Source: Chalara sp. BL73
Taxonomy: Eukaryota; Ascomycota; Leotiomycetes; Helotiales
Length of the DNA: 64,000 nucleotides
NCBI GenBank assembly: GCA_918026815.1
Contig: CAKJVC010000017.1
Coordinates: 372,001-436,000, forward strand
Direction of reading: 5' to 3'
Both the position numbers and the translations under genes were made by a program. Positions 47,954-57,339 of this stretch are shown here, one piece after another (position 1 is the stretch's first letter; each line of letters begins with the position of its first letter). The notes under the pieces were generated by a model. That model was given only the letters and a program-made list of their open reading frames with translations, did no database searches and had not been told where the DNA came from.

Positions 47954-50566
47954 TTATTATTATTATTATTATTATTCCTTTTAACGTGCTGTATCAGTCG
48001 AGGACTATGTAGCACGGCTAGCGCCTAGGCGCTAGCGTTCCTATCTAGTTTATGTACAAGCAATGGTGGTAGTCAATCTATTCCAGTGAATGTTGAGGGT
48101 CTAGCCCTGATTGTAGCAAATAGCAGAACAAATGAAATCGTAGCGAACGTCTATTCCTCTCTTTCTAGCTCCCCTAGCGCCTCTAGCTCCTCTAGCTTTT
48201 GTTCCCGCTCTAGCCTGTTCAGGTGATTCCGTCTAGTACAAACGCTAGTCGCTTTGAGGAACGCTAGCGTCTTTTCAATGCCGATTGTTGTGTGCAATAG
48301 TAAAGCCATTGTAAGCCGGTTTCCTCCAAGGTCGTTTTTGAGCTTTGATCTAGCTAAAACTAGCTTAGGATCATTACAGCTAAGTAGCAAATGCTGAGCT
48401 GTTTCCTTCGTTCCGCACACACACTTGTCGGACGTCACATGCCCTAGCTTGTGCAGATATGATCGAATATAGCCATGGCCGAGCTTTAATTGAAATAGCG
48501 AGCTAGCTAGCTCTCTAGTCGTTCCGCGCGGTAGTTGTATTTTTGACTTGATTTTCCACGGAAATAGCTTTTTGTACGTAAATGGATTTGTACTAGGCTT
48601 GCTGTTGTACTTTGCTAGCACATTTTTCCATTTCGCAATATTAGCTTTTTTAGCTTCGCAGCCGAATACCGCAAAACTCGTCGTTGTGGTGCTAGGCTCA
48701 ATAGTTGTAGCTAGTTTAGCTAGTTTGTCGGCTTGGTCGTTTCCATAGATATCCGTGTGCTCTGGAACCCACTTTAGTGCAATACTAGCTCCTTTTTCTA
48801 TTGCATATAGCGTAGCTTCGCTAGCGCGTATTTGCTGTGATTGGCCGGGATTGTCGTTAGCTGATTTTAGCCTGTGAAGTGCGGCTTGATTGTCGGCATA
48901 GATATTGTAGTTCTGGCCTGGCTGTGCTATTGTACTAGCGTATTCGATAGCTTGTGTGATTCCTTCTAGCTCTCCATTGTAGACTAGCTGTGATTGGCCA
49001 ATGTTGTCGATATTACGATGTATTGTACTAGGCCGTCCTTGATTGTCGTATTGTAGCGCAATGAAGCCGATTCCTACACCTGTCGATTCGGTGCTCGGAA
49101 TCATCGACGCATCGGAATACATGTTAATTGTACTAAGGTAGCTTAGGTGATTCAAGCTAGTTTGGTGCATTGTGGTGGCGTCTTCTTTTGACAGGGAGCT
49201 GATTTCGACTTTGTATGGCGTAGTGCGATTCCATGGAGCGTACTTGTAGTGCTGAATATGCTCTAGTCTAGCTGAACTGGCTAAACTAGCTAAACTAGCT
49301 AAACTAGCTGAACTAGCTGAACTAGCTGAACTAGCTGAACTAGCGATGCGTTCTAGCTGTGTGCCGGCTGTAGCTGTTTGTGTAGCTTGTTTGATAGGGT
49401 GATTTTGAGGTAGCTTTAAAGCTCGAATAGCATATTGTCGTACGCTAGCGGGATACAATGCTGATTCGACCTCCATAGGGCAAATTGGACTAGTTCGGAA
49501 AACACCTAGTATTTTGCGTAGTGCCAGGTTCTGTAATGATTGTAATTGTCGGCTAAATTGTGCTTGACCTTTCCACCATATTATTGCTCCGTAGTCGGCC
49601 ACGCTAGTCACGCAAGCGAGGTACAATTGTCGAATAGCAAAAGGACTAAGACCTTGTTCCGTATTAGCTAGTCTAGCTAGTCGATAAAAACTAGATCTAG
49701 CTTAGCTAGTACGTATTGCGACGTGTTGCTTAAATGTAAGTCTTGAATCGAACCAAACGCTTAGCCAGCGTACTAGCTTTTTTGGCTGTACAACGTTGTT
49801 GTCAGGTAGTCGTAAGCTAATTGTACTAGCTAGTTTAGCTGTCGTAAAGTGAATTAGTTCGGTTTTGGCCAAATCGAATTGAATTGCATTCAAGCTCGCT
49901 AGTTCAGCTAGTTTAGCTACTTCGCGTTCTAGTATGCGTACATTTTTCCGGAGGCTAGTCGATGACGTAGTCAATGACATGTCGTCCATGTACGACACTA
50001 TTTTAATCGACGAAGCTAGCTTTGCCGCTAGGTCTCGTATGTAAATCAAGAATAGTATTGGCGAAATAGGACTGCCTTGCGGGATGCCGGTATCAATTGT
50101 ACTAAATTGCTCTAATTGGTTGTCGAACGACAGTCGTAATTGTCGATTAGCTAAAAATGACGACACCCAGGAAATCAAGCTAGTCGGCATGCCGAGCTTT
50201 TGCAAAATGGCTAGTAGCTGATTTTTGGCCACGTGATCGAATGCTTCTTTGATGTTTAGTAGCAACGTTGTTGTTGTACGCTTTGCTAGTCGGCATGCCG
50301 AGCTTTTGCAAAATGGCTAGTAGCTGATTTTTGGCCACGTGATCGAATGCTTCTTTGATGTTTAGTAGCAACGTTGTTGTTGTACGCTTTGCTAGTCGAT
50401 TTTGCTGTATTTCATTTGTCAATAGCATTGCCGCGTCGATAGCTGATTTTTTCAAGCGACCTCCGATTTGCGTATTGTGCAATAAGCTAGTCGTTTCCGC
50501 TAAGTAGCTAAGTCGCTGTGCTAAAATACGTTCGCTGATTTTGCCTAAGCAATTTAGTAGCGATAT
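47954..50566 (-). mobile_element. LINE copy C, 5' truncated
   Basis: The (TAA)n tail is seen as (ATT)n at 47955-47977. The 3' UTR and ORF2 read on the minus strand up to the RT fingers (ISLLNCLGKISERIL), where it is cut at about 50,566. The main surviving frame, 49626-48151 (491 codons), holds the RT-RNase H linker, a full RNase H domain (MYSDASM...YNGELEG...YADNQAAL...NDQADKLAKLA) and the C-terminal CVCG...H...C motif. Upstream, a stop at the CAA-to-TAA site and a 106-bp tandem duplication at 50180-50391 break the RT; its motif A reads LLLNIKEAFDH, with the catalytic Asp lost. Confidence 0.9.
50180..50391. repeat. 106-bp tandem duplication inside LINE copy C RT
   Basis: 50180-50285 is repeated at 50286-50391. 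CTAGTCG microhomology flanks the junction. 106 is not a multiple of three, so it shifts the RT frame. Copies D and F lack it. Confidence 0.9.
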
Positions 50567-50754
50567 TAGCTAAAGTACCGATAGCTACAAGACTTACAGC
50601 TACAGCATCTACACAACAACAACCAAATTTTGACCCCCCTCTTTTGTTCAAACAACACTTGCAATACTTGAAGAACTAGCTCACTAGCCTATTCCTCCCA
50701 GCAATAGCCAGCTCGACGCGTGGTGCGCGTAGAAAACGCTTTGTTGTGGTCGAT

Positions 50755-52296
50755 ATGTCGAGCGCGTCTGACCCCTTTTTGGAGGCGCCTGCCTCTAGCC
50801 CACCACCCAGTGACGATATCGACCTCGTCGACGTGCCTATCGAAAGCTCTAGCTTAGAGCTACCGAATCAGCCTAGTAGCAACAGTGCTATTAGGCCTAT
50901 CGAGCTAGAACCTAGCTCCGACCCAATTGCTAGCAATCCGTTCGCGACGGAAAACTTTTCTGCCGCATTTGCCTCAGGCATCAACTTTCACCGCCCGAAT
51001 CACAACCAAAACGGGAAGCGTACGGCATTTAGTTTTGCCGCAACCGACAACAACAACAACGCGAAACAAGCACGTTTTGCAACAACAACAACAACAACAA
51101 CAACACAATCGGCACGCGAGCTAGTTTTACAAGCTCGTGATTTATTGATCCAAGCTAGCTTAGCTACGCAATCACGCGACGAGCAATCGAAGCTACTAGA
51201 TTTGCTAGAGATTTTTAGGGAATACACGGAACAAGGAAAATTGCGTACGGCGTCTACAATCATCACGTCGCAAATCGCCAACCTAGAATCAGCTACGCGT
51301 CAAATTGAGACGAAAGCTAAAGCACTAGCTAAAGTGCCTATCGCTACAGCTATAGCTACAGCATCTACAGCTACAGCACTCAAATCGACACCGTCATACG
51401 CGTCTATCGCTACGGCTAGCAATATGCCTACAACCAAGCCTCAGGAATGGACCCTAGTTCAGCCTAGATCAAAAGCAAAAGTAGCTAATTTAGCTACTTC
51501 AAAAATTGAACTAAGCAAAACTAAGGTGCAAAGGCTAGTTTTGATCAGATCCCCAGATGCAAACAACACATTTTCGCCACTTGCATTACGGAATGCTTTC
51601 AACAACGCTTTTGCTCAAAAAGGCGTAAAAGAGCCGGTAGTTAATACTATCACAAAATCACTTGGCCAAAATCTAGTAGTTACTACGACTAGCCAATTTT
51701 CGGCACAATATCTACTCGACAAACAATCTATTTGGCAACACTTAGTATCGTATAAATTAGCTCAAATCGACGAGCCTTGGCACAAAGTCGTGCTACACAA
51801 CATCCCGACAGCCGACTTCAATACGCCTAGCGGCATGGAGCTAGTGATCGACGAAATCAAGACTTTTAACAAAGGTCTACAACCTATCGGAAAGCCGTAT
51901 TGGCTGTCGTCAGCTGACAAACGGGCCAATCAACGTGCGGGATCTATCGTCGTCGCATTTGCTACAGCCGGCGAAGCTAGTCGAGCTATTCGACACCGGC
52001 TATTTGTAGCCGGCATCAGCGTACGTGTAGAGAAATTCTATGCTACAGCACCGACTACGCAATGCGGCAAATGTCAAGCATTCGGGCATATCGACACGCA
52101 TTGCAAAAAATCAGCAAAATGCAAGCTATGCGGTGAAGGTCACGTGACGCAAAAGCATGCTTGCAACACGTGCAATACAAAAGGAGCCAAATGCGTACAT
52201 CTAGTTCCTAGTTGTGCAAATTGCAAAAGCAATCATACAGCTGATGATCGAACATGCGAGGTTTTTACCTCAATTAAATCGACTAAGCTAAATTAG
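50755..52296 (+). CDS. LINE ORF1: nucleic-acid-binding Gag-like protein
   Basis: ATG at 50755 starts MSSASDPFLEAPASS and the frame is intact for 513 aa; the frame is open a little upstream but with no ATG. The N-terminal half is Ser/Ala/Thr-rich, with an acidic start and a TTTTTT low-complexity tract encoded by ACA repeats (about 51,080-51,105). A middle region PEWTLVQ... to GISVRVEKFYATAP resembles the RRM-like domain of I/Tad ORF1 proteins. Three CCHC-type knuckles follow: CGKCQAFGHIDTHC, CKLCGEGHVTQKHAC, and CANCKSNHTADDRTC. ORF1 proteins coat the LINE RNA and assist target-primed reverse transcription (family knowledge). The stop TAG is separated by one base from the ORF2 ATG. Confidence 0.88.
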   Translation: MSSASDPFLEAPASSPPPSDDIDLVDVPIESSSLELPNQPSSNSAIRPIELEPSSDPIASNPFATENFSAAFASGINFHRPNHNQNGKRTAFSFAATDNNNNAKQARFATTTTTTTTQSARELVLQARDLLIQASLATQSRDEQSKLLDLLEIFREYTEQGKLRTASTIITSQIANLESATRQIETKAKALAKVPIATAIATASTATALKSTPSYASIATASNMPTTKPQEWTLVQPRSKAKVANLATSKIELSKTKVQRLVLIRSPDANNTFSPLALRNAFNNAFAQKGVKEPVVNTITKSLGQNLVVTTTSQFSAQYLLDKQSIWQHLVSYKLAQIDEPWHKVVLHNIPTADFNTPSGMELVIDEIKTFNKGLQPIGKPYWLSSADKRANQRAGSIVVAFATAGEASRAIRHRLFVAGISVRVEKFYATAPTTQCGKCQAFGHIDTHCKKSAKCKLCGEGHVTQKHACNTCNTKGAKCVHLVPSCANCKSNHTADDRTCEVFTSIKSTKLN

Positions 52297-52297
52297 C

Positions 52298-55200
52298 ATG
52301 ATTAGTAGCAATACGAAAGTACTACAAGTGAACCTCAACAAAAGCGCCGCAGCTACCGAATCAGCACTCCAGCTAGCTATTGAGCTAAAAATCGACATAA
52401 TCGTCGTTCAAGAACCATGGCTAGTGCAACTAGCCGACAATGAGCTAGACTATTCGACAACACGTTCAATAGCTCATTCAGCATTTCTACAGATTTTGCC
52501 GGCTGACCTAGCATTCCGACCTCGTACGCTAGTCTACGTAGCGAAAAGCTATCGGCCAATAGTCACTATAGCAAGCACGTCACCACGTGACTCCGACATG
52601 CTTGTAGTCGATATTGTCGAAAAAACGTCAAAATTGCAACTTTTCAATATTTACAATGAATCAGACCAAGCTAGATTAGGGCCCAAAACGCTAGAGCGGT
52701 GCTTGTATGCTAGAACGCTACAGCCAAGTACAATTTTGCTCGGCGATTTTAATACGCATCATCCTTGGTGGGATCCATTAGCAAAGCCTAGTCCGAATGC
52801 CGACGAGCTAGTCAATTGGATCGAAAATCAAGAACTAGCGCTATTGAATACGCCTGGCGAAGGCATTTTTTTTCGGCCGCACTTAGCTAGAGAATCGGTA
52901 CTAGATTTGACTTTAGTTTCGAGCAATTTAGCTGAACTAGTCGACGACTGGCAAGTTTTGCCTGATTTAGGCTCGGACCATTACGGAATCCTTTTTACAA
53001 TACGCGGAGCTTGTACTAGCTCGGATTTCGACAATAGCAACACGCAAACTAGATTCAATACGCAGCTAGCTGACTGGCCTCGATTTTCGGAAGCTTTTGC
53101 TCGAGAAATCGAAAATAGCTCGATTTTGAGCAGTTCGACCTTAGTTCAGCTTAGTACAATTGATCAAAGTAGCTCAGCCAGCTTGGAACTGCTTCAAGAT
53201 CCTAATTTGGAAATCGGACAAATCCTACAACACGCTAGCGCTAGCACTGTGACTAGTTCTAGTACTAGCTATTCCGATATGCTAGTCACCGATTTTCTAG
53301 ATCAAGCTGCGGAATCGCTTACTACAGCTATTACTACAGCAGCAAAAATAGCGATTCCAATACAAAAAACTAGCGCTAAAGCCAAGCCTTGGTGGAATGA
53401 CGAACTACGGGAATTACGGCAAACTATGCTACAGTGCAAACGACAACTAGCACGTGATCCTAGTCAACAGCCAGCACGTGATGCTAGTCGGAAACAGGAA
53501 TATCTAGTAGCTCGGAATAGCTATTTTTTGGCCATCAAACGTGCAAAACGCAAGCATTGGAATCAATTTCTGGAAAAAGAGGATCCGCGATCAATTTACA
53601 AAGCTATGGCCTATACAAAGGATCGACAAACGGAAAGATTGCCGACTATATTAGGCCAAACGACGTTCCAAGGCAAAGCTAGTACGCTACGTAGCAAGCT
53701 GTTCCCTTCGCCACCAATAGCAGCTAATCTAGCTTGGTACAATTATCGACCTAGTACTACGTGGGCATGGCCGAAACTAGCTATTTCGGAGCTTGAAAAT
53801 GCATGCTCGGCAAAAATCAAAGGCAAAACGCCAGGTCCGGATTTAATCAATCAAGATATTATTCGCCAAGCTTATCGTACGGATCCGGAGCTATTTTATA
53901 GACTATTTGCTAGTCTATTGCATATCGGCTATCACCCAAAGTGCTGGAAACAAGCTACAGGTGTAATTCTCAAAAAGCACCAAAAACCGAACTACACGGA
54001 TCCGACAGCATACAGAGTTATATCGCTACTAAATTGCTTAGGCAAAATCAGCGAACGCATTCTAGCTCAGCGACTTAGCTACTTAGCGGAAACGACTAGC
54101 TTATTACACAATACGCAAATCGGAGGTCGCTTGAAAAAATCAGCTATCGACGCGGCAATGCTATTGACAAATGAAATACAACAAAATCGACTAGCAAAAC
54201 GTACTACAACAACGCTGTTTCTAGACATTAAAGGAGCATTCGATCACGTGGCCAAAAATCAACTACTAGCTATTTTGCAAAAGCTCGGCATGCCGACTAG
54301 CTTGATTTCCTGGGTGTCGTCATTTTTAGCTAATCGACAATTACGACTGTCGTTCGACAACCAATTAGAGCAATTTAGTACAATTGATACCGGCATCCCG
54401 CAAGGCAGTCCTATTTCGCCAATACTATTCTTGATTTACATACGAGACCTAGCGGCAAAGCTAGCTTCGTCGATTAAAATAGTGTCGTACATGGACGACA
54501 TGTCATTGACTACGTCATCGACTAGCCTCCGGAAAAATGTACGCATACTAGAACGCGAAGTAGCTAAACTAGCTGAACTAGCGAGCTTGAATGCAATTCA
54601 ATTCGATTTGGCCAAAACCGAACTAATCCATTTTACGACAGCTAAACTAGCTAGTACAATTAGCTTACGACTACCTGACAACAACGTTGTACAGCCAAAA
54701 AAGCTAGTACGCTGGCTAAGCGTTTGGTTCGATTCAAGACTTACATTTAAGCAACACGTCGCAATACGTACTAGCTAAGCTAGATCTAGTTTTTATCGAC
54801 TAGCTAGACTAGCTAATACGGAACAAGGTCTTAGTCCTTTTGCTATTCGACAATTGTACCTCGCTTGCGTGACTAGCGTGGCCGACTACGGAGCAATAAT
54901 ATGGTGGAAAGGTCAAGCACAATTTAGCCGACAATTACAATCATTACAGAACCTGGCACTACGCAAAATACTAGGTGTTTTCCGAACTAGTCCAATTTGC
55001 CCTATGGAGGTCGAATCAGCATTGTATCCCGCTAGCGTACGACAATATGCTATTCGAGCTTTAAAGCTACCTCAAAATCACCCTATCAAACAAGCTACAC
55101 AAACAGCTACAGCCGGCACACAGCTAGAACGCATCGCTAGTTCAGCTAGTTCAGCTAGTTCAGCTAGTTCAGCTAGTTCAGCTAGTTCAGCTAGTTCAGC

Positions 55201-56151
55201 TAGTTTAGCTAGTTTAGCTAGTTTAGCCAGTTCAGCTAGACTAGAGCATATTCAGCACTACAAGTACGCTCCATGGAATCGCACTACGCCATACAAAGTC
55301 GAAATCAGCTCCCTGTCAAAAGAAGACGCCACCACAATGCACCAAACTAGCTTGAATCACCTAAGCTACCTTAGTACAATTAACATGTATTCCGATGCGT
55401 CGATGATTCCGAGCACCGAATCGACAGGTGTAGGAATCGGCTTCATTGCGCTACAATACGACAATCAAGGACGGCCTAGTACAATACATCGTAATATCGA
55501 CAACATTGGCCAATCACAGCTAGTCTACAATGGAGAGCTAGAAGGAATCACGCAAGCTATCGAATACGCTAGTACAATAGCACAGCCTGGCCAAAACTAC
55601 AATATTTATGCCGACAACCAAGCCGCACTTCACAGGCTAAAATCAGCTGACGACAATCCCGGCCAATTACAGCAAATACGCGCTAGCGAAGCTACGCTAC
55701 ATGCAATAGAAAAAGGAGCTAGTATTGCACTAAAGTGGGTTCCAGGGCATACGGATATTTATGGAAACGACTAAGCCGACAAACTAGCGAAACTAGCTAC
55801 AACTATCGAACCTAGCACTACAACGACTAGTTTTGCGGTATTAGGCTGCGAAGCTAAAAAAGCTAATATTGCGGAATGGAAAAATGTGCTAGCAAAGTAC
55901 GACAGCAAGCCTAGTACAAATCCATTTACGTACAAAAAGCTATTTCCGTGGAAAATCAAGTCAAAAATACAACTACCGCGCGGAACGACTAGAAAGCTAG
56001 CCAGCTCGCTATTTCAACTAAAGCTCGGCTATGGCTATATTCGATCATATTTGCACAAGCTAGGTCATGTGACGTCTGACAAGTGCGTGTGCGGAACAAA
56101 GGAAACAGCTCAGCATTTGCTACTTAGCTGTAATGACCCTAAGCTAGTTTT
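52298..56151 (+). pseudogene. LINE ORF2: APE endonuclease, reverse transcriptase and RNase H (two stops, split by copia-3)
   Basis: The single frame from ATG 52298 resumes at 62,804 and ends at 63,008; without copia-3 it is 1,353 codons including the stop. Endonuclease landmarks are VVQEPW (Glu about 39), GDFNTHHPWW (149-158) and GSDHYG (225-230). RT landmarks are KTPGPD, FLDIKGAFDH (motif A, intact), GIPQGSPISP and YMDD (731-734). RNase H starts at MYSDASM (Asp about 1033) and includes YNGELEG, YADNQAAL and GHTDIYGND. The C-terminal CVCGTKETAQHLLLSC follows. In-frame TAA codons lie at 54,776-54,778 and 55,772-55,774; copies F and C respectively have CAA at these sites, so both are CCAA-to-CTAA transitions. 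A 9-bp repeat codes Ser-Ser-Ala units between RT and RNase H. Confidence 0.9.
55136..55238 (+). repeat. 9-bp coding minisatellite (Ser-Ser-Ala / Ser-Leu-Ala)
   Basis: AGTTCAGCT repeated seven times, then AGTTTAGCT three times, then one more Ser-Ser-Ala unit. LINE copy C has 4+3+1 units at about 49,262-49,345 and copy F only two near 63,395-63,415. All lengths keep the reading frame. Confidence 0.92.
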
Positions 56152-56269
56152 TGTTGAAACCTCAGGCAGACAGCCCCACTATAAACCCTGACTGTAGGCA
56201 TATAGATAGGAGGCCCTGCCTCCTATCTTCATTTTGAATAATATAATCATGTTCTCTCTTATTCCAACA
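56152..56269 (+). repeat. 5' LTR of copia-3 (118 bp)
   Basis: Compact LTR with inverted ends TGTTG/CAACA. It contains an inverted repeat GGAGGCCCTGCCTCC near the middle. Nearly identical to 62681-62798. Confidence 0.95.
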
Positions 56270-56283
56270 GGTTATAAGCCCGG
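56270..56283 (+). other. Putative primer-binding site of copia-3
   Basis: GGTTATAAGCCCGG lies immediately 3' of the LTR. With one G-to-A difference it is complementary to the anticodon stem-loop of initiator tRNA-Met (GGGCTCATAACC), as in Drosophila copia, where a tRNA fragment primes cDNA synthesis. The equivalent site follows the copia-1 and copia-2 5' LTRs. Confidence 0.6.
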
Positions 56284-57339
56284 ATTCCGCACAGGACCTA
56301 ACAACCAGCTAAGTCCTGTTCTACAAATCAGAGAACGCTACTAACTCACGCATTCCAGGTACACTTTTACAAGTTGAGAGTCAAAAGTAGTTTTTTATAT
56401 CAGACTTTTTTACTCTTTTTAACAAACAGAAAAATCGGTTATTCCACTTTTTTGTCTTTTTCTTTTCAGAGCTGTCTTTTCTTTTTTTAGAAGCAATTCA
56501 GGTTGTAGTAAACAACTTTTCGGCTTTATTTCAGCTTCAATTCTATTTCAGCTGAAAGCTACTCGAGAACTTTTTACTGTACGCTTCGTTGTGCTTTGAT
56601 CTCCAGGCCAGCTCAAAGTACGTACGAAATCTGAATCGTTTTTTCTTCGCTCCGCTAATTGATATCGAGCTTTTTTTCGCTTTTTTTTTCGAAACTCGTT
56701 TTTTCTTTATTTTTAAAAACGTTTTCTTTTTCTTAAGTACGCGTGCTTTCGTGGCTAGTGCTTTTTTTTAATTAAAAAAGTTTCAGACTTTTTAGGCCTG
56801 AAACTTTTTTTCTATAGAACCAATAACCTTTTTTTCGGGTTTTCAAGCTTTATTTTTGACAAAGTTATTTCTGCGTCGAGTACTTATTTTACTAAACGAG
56901 AATATATAGGTTTATTTACATTTTACTGGCTAAAAGCCTGTGTAAGCTTTACACTTTACCGGTTACCGGCTAAAATTGCTTGTTAAAGCTACAAACTTTA
57001 ATTGAAAACTTTTTAAATTACTGGTACTAGTATTGTAACATAGATTTTCAGGATTTATGCAAATTAAGCTATTTCTCGTTTCAGCTAAAAAGTCAAAAAA
57101 CTGTTAAAATTTCAATAAAATTAAAGTTTCGACATAAAAAACGCTGTGTAAAACAGTTGTTGTCGACTTTTTTTACAGAACAAACTTTGCTCGAGCTTAA
57201 ACAATTTTAATTTTACTATCGTTTAGTTTAACGCAATTTAGACTACTGGTTTTATTATATTGAAAGTATTGTAAGAAACTTTTTTAATACTTATTTCAAT
57301 CGCTCAGATCGCGAGTTTTATTTTTCTTGTTTTGAAAAG

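Noticed and set aside
55136..55238. Repeat array as a CRISPR
   Set aside because: Contiguous 9-bp coding units with no spacers in a eukaryotic LINE.
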